Source: Hymenobacter gummosus | Lineage (GTDB): Bacteria > Bacteroidota > Bacteroidia > Cytophagales > Hymenobacteraceae | Assembly: GCF_003970915.1 (NCBI RefSeq) | Contig: NZ_RXOF01000013.1 | Coordinates: 62,001-126,000 of the forward strand | Direction: 5' to 3' | DNA: 64,000 bases | In this document: positions 56,090 through 64,000 of the stretch, piece after piece | Numbering within the stretch: position 1 is the first letter of the stretch | How the letters are laid out: each line of letters opens with the position of its first letter | Notes under the pieces: generated by a model | The model's input: only the letters and a program-made list of their open reading frames with translations | Told to the model about the DNA's origin: nothing | The model's database searches: none | Translations under genes and position numbers: made by a program

Positions 56090-57421
56090 ATGGAAGGCCT
56101 GGCCAAAATCGAAGACCTGGGAAAACCGCGCGTGGTTATCGTGGGCGGCGGCTTCGGCGGGCTGGAGCTGGCCAAAGCCCTGCGCCACGCCCCCGTGCAG
56201 GTCGTGCTCATCGACAAGCAGAACTACCACTGCTTCCAGCCCCTGCTCTACCAGGTAGCCACCGCCGGCCTCGAAGCCGACACGGTGGTGTCACCCTTCC
56301 GCAAAATCCTCGACGAGCAGCCCAACTTCTTTTTCCGCCTGGCCGAGGTGCAGCGCATCGACGCCGGCCGGCAGGTGGTCGAGACGTCCATCGGCCTGGT
56401 GCGCTACGACTACCTGGTGGTGGCCACCGGCGCCACCACCAACTACTTCGGCGACCAGCAGATGGAGCGCAACGCCATTGCCATGAAGAGCGTGGAGGAC
56501 GCCATCGAGCTGCGCAACACGGTGCTGTCGAACTTCGAGAAGGCCCTGCAGCTCGGCGACGAGGAGCAGCTGAATAGCCTGCTCGACTTCGTCATCGTGG
56601 GCGGCGGGCCTACCGGCGTGGAGCTGGCCGGGGCCCTGAGCGAGCTGCGCCGCCACGTCTTCCCCCGCGACTACCGCGAGCTGGACTTCAAGCAGATGGA
56701 CATTCACCTCATCCAGAGCGGGGATTTGCTGCTCAAGGGCATGTCGGCCGAGGCTTCCGCAGCGGCGCTGAAGTACCTGGAAGATTTCGGCGTGCAGGTG
56801 CACCTGAACAAGCGCGTCAAGAGCTACGACGGCTACACCGTCACGCTCAGCACCGGCGAAACGCTCATCACCCGCACGCTTATCTGGGCCGCGGGCGTGG
56901 CTGGGGCGCCGCTGCCGGGTTTGCCGCCGGAGTGCCTGCGCAAGGGCGGCCGCTACGCCGTCGATGAGTACAACCGCGTGCAGGGCTTCCCCAACATCTT
57001 CGCCATCGGCGACATTGCGGCCATCGTCAGTCCCGAAAACCCCGAGGGCCACCCCATGCTGGCCCAGCCCGCCATGCAGCAGGGCCGCCTGCTGGCCCAG
57101 AACCTGGAAAACCTGCTGGCCGGCCGCCCTCTGCAGCCCTTCCGCTACGACGACAAGGGCACTATGGCCACCATCGGCCGCAACCACGCCGTGGCCGACA
57201 TCAAGCTCGGCGGCAAAGACTGGCGCACCCAGGGCCTGCTGGCCTGGCTGATGTGGATGTTCGTGCACCTGATGTCGCTCATCAGCTTCCGCAACCGCCT
57301 GGTGGTGCTCATGAACTGGACCTGGAGCTACTTCACCTTCGACAAGGGCCGGCGCTACATCATCGGCCGCACGCGCGAGCCGGTGCCGGTGGAGGCCACC
57401 ACCGAAAAGGCCATTGTGTAG
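56090..57421 (+). CDS. ndh: Type II NADH dehydrogenase-like FAD oxidoreductase
   Basis: A 443-residue membrane-associated flavoprotein that passes electrons from NADH to quinone without proton pumping. There are two dinucleotide folds: FAD site RVVIVGGGFGGLELAKALR (residues about 15-33) and NADH site LDFVIVGGGPTGVELAGALSEL (about 165-186). DYLVVATGA and NIFAIGDIAAI are the family hinge and second FAD motif. Two C-terminal hydrophobic helices (LLAWLMWMFVHLMSLISF, LVVLMNWTWSYFTF) match membrane anchoring. The ATG at 56090 opens MEGLAKIEDLGKPRVVIVGGG. Confidence 0.92.
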   Translation: MEGLAKIEDLGKPRVVIVGGGFGGLELAKALRHAPVQVVLIDKQNYHCFQPLLYQVATAGLEADTVVSPFRKILDEQPNFFFRLAEVQRIDAGRQVVETSIGLVRYDYLVVATGATTNYFGDQQMERNAIAMKSVEDAIELRNTVLSNFEKALQLGDEEQLNSLLDFVIVGGGPTGVELAGALSELRRHVFPRDYRELDFKQMDIHLIQSGDLLLKGMSAEASAAALKYLEDFGVQVHLNKRVKSYDGYTVTLSTGETLITRTLIWAAGVAGAPLPGLPPECLRKGGRYAVDEYNRVQGFPNIFAIGDIAAIVSPENPEGHPMLAQPAMQQGRLLAQNLENLLAGRPLQPFRYDDKGTMATIGRNHAVADIKLGGKDWRTQGLLAWLMWMFVHLMSLISFRNRLVVLMNWTWSYFTFDKGRRYIIGRTREPVPVEATTEKAIV

Positions 57422-57480
57422 CCGCTTGTCTGTTTCCACCACGCTTATCCGCCGCCCGGCCCCGGGGAGGCCCGCCGCTT

Positions 57481-58413
57481 ATGATGCTGAATCCGCTGCT
57501 TTTTCTGGCCCTGCTCGGCGCTGCGCCGCAAACGGGCACGCCGCCTCCGCCTTCCGTGAAGCCCGCCCAAACCACCCCGGCCGCCAGCCCCGTCGTGGCC
57601 CCCGGCGCCAAGCCGCAGCTGGTGGCCCGGCAGTTTAAGTTCACCGAGGGCCCGGCCGCCGACCGCGCCGGCAACGTGTTCTTCACCGACCAGCCCAACA
57701 ACAAAATCTGGAAATACGGCCTCGACGGCAAGCTGAGCGTGTTTCTCGACCCGGCCGGCCGCTCCAATGGCCTGTATTTCGACCAGAAAGGCAACCTGCT
57801 GGCCTGCGCCGACGAGCACAACCAGCTCTGGTCCATTGGCCCCAATGGCAAAGTCACGGTGCTGGTGAAGGACCTGCAGGGCAAGCGCCTCAACGGCCCC
57901 AACGACCTGTGGCTGAACCCCAAAACCGGCGGCCTCTACTTCACCGACCCCTACTACCAGCGCGACTACTGGACGCGCACCACCTCCGAGCTTGACGGGC
58001 AGAAGGTCTACTACATGGCCACCCAGCAGGCCGCGCCCGTCGCCGTCGACGCCGATTTGCGCCAACCCAACGGCATCATCGGCACGCCCGACGGCCGCAC
58101 CCTGTACGTGGCCGACATCGGCGCCGGCAAAACCTACCGCTACCGCATCGGCGCCGACGGCCGGCTGCTTGACCGGCAGCTGTTCGTGGAGCAGGGCTCC
58201 GACGGCATGACTCTCGACCGGGAGGGCAACGTGTACCTGACCGGCAAGGGCGTGACCGTGTACAACCCCGCCGGCCGCCAGATCGACCATATCGACGTGC
58301 CGGAAGCCTGGACCGGCAACGTCTGCTTCGGAGGCAAAGACCGGCGCACCCTGTTTATTACCGCTTCGGAGGCCGTCTACGTGCTGCCCATGCGCGTGAG
58401 CGGGGCGCTGTAG
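57481..58413 (+). CDS. SMP-30/gluconolactonase-family protein, exported
   Basis: A 310-residue six-bladed beta-propeller with signal sequence MMLNPLLFLALLGAAPQTG and a Pro-rich stretch up to residue 40. Metal ligands of the SMP-30 fold are placed normally: Glu in FKFTEGPAADRAGNVFF, Asn in RLNGPNDLWLNP and Asp in EQGSDGMTLDREGN. Family members hydrolyse sugar lactones, but substrate range is broad. It lies 59 bases after the Ndh-type gene on the same strand. An upstream in-frame extension overlaps that gene and was rejected. Confidence 0.87.
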   Translation: MMLNPLLFLALLGAAPQTGTPPPPSVKPAQTTPAASPVVAPGAKPQLVARQFKFTEGPAADRAGNVFFTDQPNNKIWKYGLDGKLSVFLDPAGRSNGLYFDQKGNLLACADEHNQLWSIGPNGKVTVLVKDLQGKRLNGPNDLWLNPKTGGLYFTDPYYQRDYWTRTTSELDGQKVYYMATQQAAPVAVDADLRQPNGIIGTPDGRTLYVADIGAGKTYRYRIGADGRLLDRQLFVEQGSDGMTLDREGNVYLTGKGVTVYNPAGRQIDHIDVPEAWTGNVCFGGKDRRTLFITASEAVYVLPMRVSGAL

Positions 58414-58553
58414 CCGCCGGATTGGCGGAAGCTTGATTGGCCGTAGCGGCTTTTCTGCCGTTCAAGGTTTGCAGCTGGCCCGTTTGCGGGCGCACTTGGC
58501 GCTTTTTGGTGTTATATCAATATCATATAATACTAAACTTCGCCTAAAGCTGT

Positions 58554-58561
58554 TATATTTG
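58554..58561 (+). promoter_or_regulatory. -7 box before the secreted regulatory-domain protein at 58596
   Basis: TATATTTG is a perfect TAnnTTTG element in an AT-rich patch 35 bases before the ATG. No clear -33 TTG was seen. Confidence 0.55.
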
Positions 58562-58595
58562 ACCCTAGTTAAATACCACCCGCTCCACCCAAGCC

Positions 58596-59054
58596 ATGCA
58601 GCAACCTGTTTTTTCCACCCTTCTGCTGGCCCTGCTTGTCTGGGCCAGCGGCGCCCAGGCCCAGCAACGCCCCGCCACCCCAGCCCGCAAGCCTGCCGAG
58701 CGGCTGGCCTTGTCGGAGCCCGCGGCGGCCCCGGCACCGGCAGCCAACGTTACCTACGCCCTGCAGGGGCAGGTGCTGAACGAGGAAGGTCAGCCGCTGC
58801 CAGGCGCGACGGTGTTTGTGAAAAGCAACAAACAGGTCTACATCACCAACGCCGAGGGTTACTTCGTGTTCAACTCGCCCCGGCCTAACGAAACGGTTTC
58901 CGTGACCATGGCCGGCTACTCCGAGGCCGAGCTGCAGCTGCGCCGCGGCAACGCCGACGCCGTGACCCTGCAACTGCTACCCGGCACCCGCATCAAGCGC
59001 AGCGGCCGCCACGCCGGCCAGATCAAGACCGTAGGGCAGCAGGTCAAGGACTAA
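58596..59054 (+). CDS. Secreted carboxypeptidase-regulatory-like domain protein, copy 1
   Basis: A 152-residue exported protein. The signal sequence is MQQPVFSTLLLALLVWASGAQAQ, followed by a Pro/Ala linker. A single CarboxypepD_reg-like beta-sandwich lies at about 53-128: YALQGQVLNEEGQPLPGATVFVKSNKQVYITNAEGYFVFNSPRP..VTMAGYSEAEL. The tail is LQLLPGTRIKRSGRHAGQIKTVGQQVKD, basic. This domain normally caps TonB-dependent receptors; here it stands alone. A close homologue is at 59363. Confidence 0.82.
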   Translation: MQQPVFSTLLLALLVWASGAQAQQRPATPARKPAERLALSEPAAAPAPAANVTYALQGQVLNEEGQPLPGATVFVKSNKQVYITNAEGYFVFNSPRPNETVSVTMAGYSEAELQLRRGNADAVTLQLLPGTRIKRSGRHAGQIKTVGQQVKD

Positions 59055-59362
59055 GCTTGCCCGAGCCACCGGCCGGAGCGTTCAGGCCCCGGTCCCGGGT
59101 GCAGCCAAGGCTGCACCCGGGACCGGGGTTTTTGCTTGACTACCAGTTTGCGCTGAGGCTTCCAACAACCAGCAACGGCCGCAAACACCTAGCCCGTAAG
59201 GCCCGCTAGAAGCACTACCATCCTCAGGCTTCGGTTAATATACTCTGCCCCAGCGCCTTGCCATTTGAATGAATCTACTTTATATACTTTTATCAATAAT
59301 TATTTGAACAAATAAATTATTAAAGCAATATTTAAACCTACTTAAATACAAACAAAGCCGCC
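59055..59362. other. Intergenic region with terminator and AT-rich leader
   Basis: A 308-base gap with a very strong terminator at the start and a markedly AT-rich leader (about 59260-59362, with TTATATACTTTTATCAATAATTATTTG) before the next gene. No clean TAnnTTTG box was found and no gene was seen. Confidence 0.5.
59087..59133 (+). terminator. Very strong terminator of copy 1
   Basis: A perfect 20-bp stem (59087-59106 with 59109-59128), a 2-base loop and a run of five T. The GC-rich 20-bp stem is unusually long for a simple terminator. Confidence 0.9.
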
Positions 59363-59779
59363 ATGCGTACTCTTTTCTCCACCCTTGTTGCCTGCTCGCT
59401 TTTGCTAGCTGGCACCGCCGGCGCCCAAACGCTTGCTACCACCAATGCGGGCAACCAGCCTGTTTCCCCAAATCCGGAAATCGTTGGCCTCATCAAGGGG
59501 CAGGTGCTTAACGAGGACGGGCAGCCGCTGCCCGGGGCCACCATCCTTATCAAAGGCACCAAAAACGTGTTCAGCACCAACGCCGAAGGAGCTTACTCGT
59601 TTCCTTCGACGCTGCCCGCGCAACGCGTGCAAATCAGCCTGCTGGGCTATACGGAAGCGGAAATGTCGGTGCGCGTGGGCTCCGCCAATGCCGTGACCCT
59701 GCAGCTGCTGCCGGGCACCCGCATCAAGCACGGTGGCCGAAACAACGGCAAGCTGCTCGCCGTCGGTAAAGAGGAATAG
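59363..59779 (+). CDS. Secreted carboxypeptidase-regulatory-like domain protein, copy 2
   Basis: A 138-residue exported paralog of copy 1. The signal sequence is MRTLFSTLVACSLLLAGTAGAQ. The beta-sandwich lies at about 42-115: GLIKGQVLNEDGQPLPGATILIKGTKNVFSTNAEGAYSFPSTLPAQRVQISLLGYTEAEM. The shared block SANAVTLQLLPGTRIKHGGRNNGKL gives a similar basic tail. With copy 1 it forms a tandem pair, each with its own terminator, so they are likely separate transcripts. Role unknown; a surface or periplasmic binding module is plausible. Confidence 0.82.
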   Translation: MRTLFSTLVACSLLLAGTAGAQTLATTNAGNQPVSPNPEIVGLIKGQVLNEDGQPLPGATILIKGTKNVFSTNAEGAYSFPSTLPAQRVQISLLGYTEAEMSVRVGSANAVTLQLLPGTRIKHGGRNNGKLLAVGKEE

Positions 59780-59831
59780 CGGAACGGCCGTTGGGCAGTC
59801 ATTTCCTACCCAACTGGTCATTTTTACAAAG

Positions 59832-59877
59832 GCCTGCCGGCCAAGAGAATAAGCTCTTGGCGGGCAGGGCTTTTTTT
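59832..59877 (+). terminator. Terminator of copy 2
   Basis: GCCTGCCGGCCAAGAG (59832-59847) pairs imperfectly with CTCTTGGCGGGCAGGGC (59854-59870), followed by seven T. Confidence 0.85.
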
Positions 59878-60073
59878 GGGTTTGGCAATAAGCAGGCTCC
59901 TCGCTTGTCGGGCCTATGACTTATTAGGCAGAAGCATTGGATAATAGCTATATAAAACCCATATTGCTGCTACTACGCTCCGCCGGCCGTACTGCGTCGG
60001 CTCTACCTTCCTGCACACCTATTGTTCCATTTCCGTCACTTCCCTGCATGATTCTACCCCTACCCCAGCACCT

Positions 60074-60709
60074 ATGCTCCCGCTCGACTGCGCCGTCTTG
60101 GTGGCGGCGCCCCCTACTCTCTATCGACAGGGTCTGCTCACCACCCTGCTCGACCACTGGCCTGGCCTAGCCATTACTCTTACCACCGACGCGCAAGCCT
60201 TGGTGCCCCTGCTCCGGCGGCAGCGCTTCGCCCTCGCCGTGCTCGACAGCGCGCTGGCGGGGCCGTCGCTGCCGCGGCTGCTCGGGCAGCTGCAGCTGCC
60301 GCATACCCAGCAGCCCGTGCTGGTGCTGACGCCGCCGCGCCTCTCCCCCGGCAGTCGGCAGAGCCTGCTGCGCCAAGGCGTGGCCCTGCTGCTGCCCCAC
60401 CACACCTCCCCGCTGGAGGTGGTGGCCACCATCCGGCCCTGGCTGACGGGTGAAACCGGCGGTGCCCGGTCGGGCCCGCCCGCGGCCCCGGCGCGGCCCG
60501 TCTCTCCCCCTACCCCCTTTAGCCCCCGCGAGCTGGACGTGCTGCGCCTGGTGGTAGCCGACCGCTGCAACCGGGAAATTGCCCAGCAGCTCAGCCTGAG
60601 CATTCGAACCGTGGAAAGCCACCGCCGCGCGCTGCTGCAAAAAGCCGGCGCCCGCACGCTGGTGGGCCTGGCGGTGCAGGCCGTACGCGCTGGCTGGGTA
60701 CCGGCCTGA
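60074..60709 (+). CDS. LuxR-family regulator with degenerate receiver domain
   Basis: A 211-residue DNA-binding protein. Residues 1 to about 125 have a receiver (REC) fold outline: VLVAAPPTLYRQGLLTTLL, FALAVLDSALAG with D58 at the phospho-acceptor position, and VLVLTPPRL. The acidic pair that normally precedes helix 1 is replaced by A11-A12, and the conserved Lys after strand 5 is absent (LLLPHHTSP). A Pro/Ala linker follows. The GerE/LuxR helix-turn-helix is intact (FSPRELDVLRLVVADRCNREIAQQLSLSIRTVESHRRALLQKAG, about 153-196). Phosphorylation-independent regulation is likely. No histidine kinase is adjacent. Confidence 0.83.
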   Translation: MLPLDCAVLVAAPPTLYRQGLLTTLLDHWPGLAITLTTDAQALVPLLRRQRFALAVLDSALAGPSLPRLLGQLQLPHTQQPVLVLTPPRLSPGSRQSLLRQGVALLLPHHTSPLEVVATIRPWLTGETGGARSGPPAAPARPVSPPTPFSPRELDVLRLVVADRCNREIAQQLSLSIRTVESHRRALLQKAGARTLVGLAVQAVRAGWVPA

Positions 60710-60783
60710 TTCGCCCACGTCTATCGGAACTCCATCCCTCACTGCCCGGCCGCTACGCGGCGGCTGGCCTTTCCTGCCCGTTT

Positions 60784-62289
60784 ATGCCCTTGACCCCCAT
60801 TGTGGAGGTGGCAATAGCCCTGGCTTTGCTGTACCTGTTGTTCAGCCAGATTGTATCGTCGGTGCACGAGCTGCTGGTCAGCTTCCTGGGCTACCGCGGC
60901 AAATTTCTGCGCCGCTGGCTGAACCTGGCCCTGTACGACCCCAAAAACAAGAACTGGGTGGAGCTGCTGTACCTGCACCCCACCGTCGATACGCTGGCCC
61001 GGCGGGCCGGGCACCCGCCGGCGTACATCCCGCCCGAGCTGTTTGCCAAGGGGCTGATTGATTTGGTTATCGACGAAGCCCGGACGCACGAGTTCGTCAC
61101 CGACCTGGCCTCGGGCGACGTGCGCTACCAGGTGGGGCCGCCCGCAGCAGCCGCAGCTGTACCAGCTGCTCCGGCCGCAAACGCCCCCGCGCCGGCCGGC
61201 GCGGCCGCTCCGGCCAACCCCGAGCCGCTGGCCTATTTCAAGGCGGGACTGGCGCGGCTGGAAGAAGGCAACTTCAAGGCGCTGATGCGGGCCCTGCTGC
61301 AGGATGCCGACGCGAGCGGGGTCAACACCTTCGACAAGCTGCACCAGAACCTGGTGGGGTGGTACAACGATTACATGGACCGCATGACCGGCTGGTACAA
61401 GCAGCGGACACGCAAAAACCTGTTCTGGCTGGGCCTGGGGCTGGCGGTGCTGGCCAACATCGACTCGCTGCACGTAGCGCATTATTTCTGGACGCACGCC
61501 GCCGCCCGGCAGCAAGCCGTGGCCTACGCCGAGAAAGTAGCCGCCCGCGACGCCAAGGAATTTGCCTCTGCGCTGGCGCCCGTACCCAGTACCAAGGAAA
61601 AACAAACCGCCGACTCCTTGGCCAGCATCAATCTGCTGCCCAAGCTGCGGCGCTACCAGCGCCAGGTGGATTCGCTCACGCGGGAGCTGCAGGACTGGGG
61701 CTTCCCCATCGGTTGGGCTACGCGCGGGCCTGAAGTGCCGCCGCTACAAGTCAGCCCCAGCGCCGCCCTGCCCGATACCTTCGTGGTGGCCCTGCCGGCC
61801 CAGGCGGAGCTGCGCACCTCGAAGAATGGCCAGAAAACGGAGTTCTGGCAGCGCCCGGCCAGCTGGGTACGCTACACCCGCCCCCGGCCGGCGGCGGGCC
61901 TGAAACCCATGCTGAGCCGCTGGCAGAATGCGGTGTTGTTTGAGCAGCCACCCAAGCCCGCGGCGCTGGCCCTCGACGCCGAGCAGCGGCGCTACCTGCA
62001 GTGGCTGGCGCTGCAGGGGCAAGACACCTTGCTCTACCGCGCCCTCGGTGGGCAGACCGTGGCGCCGCCGCCCCCGGCCCCGCCGGTCGAGCCGCTGCCG
62101 ACCTCGTTGCGGGCCGTATGGCAAGCCTTGTGGCAGCACCTGCCGGGTTGGCTGCTGACGGCCTTTGCCCTGTGCCTGGGCGGGCCGTTCTGGTTCCAGG
62201 TGTTGCAGCGCTTCATCAACGTGCGCAACAACGGCCCCCGGCCCGCTCAGAACAACACCCCTCCCGTTCCCCTCAACAACCGGGCTTAG
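60784..62289 (+). CDS. Large membrane protein of unknown function
   Basis: A 501-residue protein with three hydrophobic segments: about 6-34 (VEVAIALALLYLLFSQIVSSV), 210-228 (LFWLGLGLAVLANIDSL) and 455-480 (GWLLTAFALCLGGPFWF). Between the first and second lies a soluble region with an Ala/Pro-rich insert (about 120-145); between the second and third a long exported or cytoplasmic domain (about 230-450) rich in Arg, Gln and Pro. The C-terminus ends in an Asn/Pro-rich tail. The block NLVGWYNDYMDRMTGWYKQRTRKN looks conserved-like, but I do not recognise a family. The following amidohydrolase gene starts 15 bases later. Confidence 0.62.
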   Translation: MPLTPIVEVAIALALLYLLFSQIVSSVHELLVSFLGYRGKFLRRWLNLALYDPKNKNWVELLYLHPTVDTLARRAGHPPAYIPPELFAKGLIDLVIDEARTHEFVTDLASGDVRYQVGPPAAAAAVPAAPAANAPAPAGAAAPANPEPLAYFKAGLARLEEGNFKALMRALLQDADASGVNTFDKLHQNLVGWYNDYMDRMTGWYKQRTRKNLFWLGLGLAVLANIDSLHVAHYFWTHAAARQQAVAYAEKVAARDAKEFASALAPVPSTKEKQTADSLASINLLPKLRRYQRQVDSLTRELQDWGFPIGWATRGPEVPPLQVSPSAALPDTFVVALPAQAELRTSKNGQKTEFWQRPASWVRYTRPRPAAGLKPMLSRWQNAVLFEQPPKPAALALDAEQRRYLQWLALQGQDTLLYRALGGQTVAPPPPAPPVEPLPTSLRAVWQALWQHLPGWLLTAFALCLGGPFWFQVLQRFINVRNNGPRPAQNNTPPVPLNNRA

Positions 62290-62303
62290 CCCACCGCGCA
62301 GCT

Positions 62304-63623
62304 ATGAACGTGTATAACTGCCACACGCACGTGTTCAACATGGACTGTGCGCCCGACCGTTTTCTGGACGGCTACGCCGGCAAAACCGGCGCCTGGCTGC
62401 TCCGGCAAACCCTGCGCATCCCCTTGCTCAAGCGGGCGGCCCGCTGGGCCGCCCGCCGCACGCCTTTTGCCAAGAAGCAGGCGGCCTTCCTGCACATCGG
62501 CACCGAACTCTCGCAACGCGGCATCTTCGAGGAGCGGCTGGTGCCGAACTACCCCGTCGGGACGCGCTTCGTGGTGCTGACGCTGAACCTGGATCTGATG
62601 GGAGCCGGCAACGCGCTGCACAACTACGAAACGCAGCTGTGGCAGGTGCTCGACATCCGCCGCCGCAACCCCGATACCTGCCTGCCTTTCCTGTGCATCG
62701 ACCCGCGCATGGGCTCGGCTCAGTGGAACCTGGAGTTCGTGCAAAAATGGCTGGCCCGCGGCTTCGTGGGGCTGAAGCTGTACCCCGCGCTGGGCTTCTA
62801 CCCCTTCGACGAGCGACTGAGCCGCGTGTACGCCTACGCCGAGGCGCAGGGCCTGCCGATTATGATTCACTGCTCGCGCGGGGGCATCTACTACAAGGGC
62901 GCCATCACGCCGCTGCTGCGCACCCCGGAGCTGCCGCAGGCGCCCGTGGTGCAGCAGCAGTTGCAGGCGCTGAGTCAGCAGAGGCAGCTTTACGACCAGC
63001 CGTTCCCATTGCACGCCCGCCGGCCGCGCCTGGGCCAGAGTGGCCTGGGCGAGGTGGAAGCGGCCGACGACTTCTGCGACTTTTTCCTCGACCCGCGGGC
63101 CTATGATCTGGTGCTGGCCCAGTGGCCCAAGCTGAAAATATGCCTGGCGCACTACGCCGGCGGGCCGGAAATCGTGGCGGGCCGGGCGGCCGGCGCCAAC
63201 CCGGCGAACCTGACCAACTGGTACCACGGCATCCGCTGGCTGATCCGCAAGTACCCGAATGTGTACACCGACGTGTCGTACACGCTGTCGGAAACCGCGC
63301 ATTTTGATGCCCTGCGGCAGGATTTGCAGGATAAGCGCTACCAGCACCGCATCCTGTTCGGCACCGACTTCTTCATGACCGAGCTGGAATCGACGGAGGC
63401 CCAGCTGGCCGTGCAGCTGCACGAGTACCTGCAGCAGCACGACGCAGAGGCCTGGCCGCGGCTGGCCAACCACAACCCGGTTTGCTACCTGCACTCGGCC
63501 CACTACACGCCCGTGGAGCGGCTGGGCCAGAAATACGAGGAGTGCATAGCCCCTTTCGAGCCCTCTGATGAGCCCGGCCTGAACCCGCAGTGGACGGCGC
63601 CGGCCGCTCCTGCCTTGCCCTGA
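62304..63623 (+). CDS. Amidohydrolase superfamily protein
   Basis: A 439-residue metal-dependent hydrolase-like TIM barrel. It begins MNVYNCHTHVFN, with the metal HxH motif (H7, H9). Further ligands match: GFVGLKLYPALGF (Lys position), LPIMIHCSRGGIYYKG (His), LKICLAHYAGGPE (His) and RILFGTDFFMTELES (Asp). An insertion (about 225-255, LQALSQQRQLYDQPFPLHARRPRLG) is longer than in common members. The reaction is unknown (hydrolase or decarboxylase). It is tightly linked to the membrane protein upstream and the small beta-rich protein downstream. Confidence 0.82.
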   Translation: MNVYNCHTHVFNMDCAPDRFLDGYAGKTGAWLLRQTLRIPLLKRAARWAARRTPFAKKQAAFLHIGTELSQRGIFEERLVPNYPVGTRFVVLTLNLDLMGAGNALHNYETQLWQVLDIRRRNPDTCLPFLCIDPRMGSAQWNLEFVQKWLARGFVGLKLYPALGFYPFDERLSRVYAYAEAQGLPIMIHCSRGGIYYKGAITPLLRTPELPQAPVVQQQLQALSQQRQLYDQPFPLHARRPRLGQSGLGEVEAADDFCDFFLDPRAYDLVLAQWPKLKICLAHYAGGPEIVAGRAAGANPANLTNWYHGIRWLIRKYPNVYTDVSYTLSETAHFDALRQDLQDKRYQHRILFGTDFFMTELESTEAQLAVQLHEYLQQHDAEAWPRLANHNPVCYLHSAHYTPVERLGQKYEECIAPFEPSDEPGLNPQWTAPAAPALP

Positions 63624-63650
63624 TTCACCATCTTCTCAACCTTACCGCTA

Positions 63651-64000
63651 TGGCTCTTATTACGCTGCAGGCCAACGCCGGCCCGGCCACCTTAGTCGTT
63701 ACCATGGACACCAAGTGCGCCTGGCAGTTCTACTACAACGACCACCTCTTCATTGATTTGAAGGGCAACGGGGGCAAGAAGAAATTCTCCATGCCCCTGG
63801 GCGCCCCGGCCACCAACCGCGGCTCCAACGCGGCCACGTTTTACCTTACCAACGTGAAGGCCGACGCGGAGCCTTACACCATCACGATGGAGTGGCAGCA
63901 GAACGGTAAGCACGTGAAGACCGTGACGCTGGCCGACACCGACCCGGGCGCCAGTACCGTGCCCGGCGGCGGCAGTCCCTGCATGGTGTCGGAGCTGATT
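63651..64000 (+). CDS. Small beta-rich protein, partial at right edge
   Basis: The first 116 codons of a protein starting MALITLQANAGPATLVVTMDTKCAWQFYYNDHLFIDLKGNGGKKKF. It shows alternating strands (AATFYLTNVKAD, YTITMEWQQNGKHVKTVTLAD) then a Gly/Ser stretch (STVPGGGSP) and Cys residues at 23 and 110. No signal peptide is visible, so it is cytoplasmic or exported by another route. It starts 27 bases after the amidohydrolase stop and continues beyond the window. No family was recognised. Confidence 0.6.

Noticed and set aside
1-64000. tRNA, rRNA or complete insertion sequences
   Set aside because: No cloverleaf-like or rRNA sequence and no transposase frame was recognised by eye; a tRNAscan or ISfinder run would be decisive.

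Overview
The window looks like a chromosomal segment of a high-GC member of the Bacteroidota, most probably Hymenobacter or a close relative. The evidence is type IX secretion (T9SS) C-terminal domains on three large proteins, SprB repeats, BshB1 (bacillithiol synthesis), a mevalonate-pathway HMG-CoA reductase, PorT-like barrels, DUF4369/TlpA and CD225 + DUF2752 proteins. Several intergenic regions carry the Bacteroidota promoter pattern (TTG, about 17-21 bp, TAnnTTTG), and Shine-Dalgarno sequences are generally absent. The assignment is inferred from gene content. I saw no rRNA, tRNA, CRISPR array, transposase or prophage.

Layout. 1-6.3 kb: a partial secreted M4 metalloprotease, an M20 amidohydrolase, a complete BLUF photoreceptor, a PhyH-type dioxygenase, a WG-repeat protein and a small winged-helix protein. 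6.3-11.4 kb: an unusual tandem array of six Cys4-domain/TonB-C-like membrane proteins plus a seventh secreted, degenerate relative. 11.5-16.7 kb: HMG-CoA reductase with an extra N-terminal domain, three related lipoproteins (the middle one frameshifted) and homogentisate dioxygenase. 16.8-25.3 kb: an S41 protease, then a minus-strand stretch with a sulfur/thiol theme: bshB1, a cysteine desulfurase, a TlpA-like thioredoxin, an LLM flavin monooxygenase, an ATP-grasp enzyme and a 37-residue Cys-rich micro-ORF. A SAM-I riboswitch with its own promoter precedes the last group.

25.4-36.2 kb: ruvX-def, a zinc phospholipase C/S1-P1 fold protein, two related outer-membrane proteins, small membrane proteins, a T9SS cargo protein and a patatin-Omp85 fusion. 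36.8-47.6 kb: three tandem 178-residue tail-collar proteins, a formyltransferase and an 1881-residue T9SS SprB-repeat/LamG protein, convergent with a T9SS lectin-like protein. 48-58.4 kb: a lipoprotein, an M61 peptidase, GH28, GH37 trehalase, GH43, an Ndh-type dehydrogenase and an SMP-30 family protein. 58.5-64 kb: two small secreted carboxypeptidase-regulatory-domain proteins, a LuxR-type regulator with a degenerate receiver, and the start of a cluster with a large membrane protein, an amidohydrolase and a small beta-rich protein.

Intergenic space is rich in palindromic elements with 33-45 bp arms and in hairpin terminators, and one gap holds a 21-bp-period degenerate minisatellite. The best candidates for new biology are the SAM-I riboswitch/Cys-rich micro-ORF/ATP-grasp/monooxygenase operon, the Cys4-TonB array, and the tail-collar triplet beside a formyltransferase and a giant adhesin-like protein.
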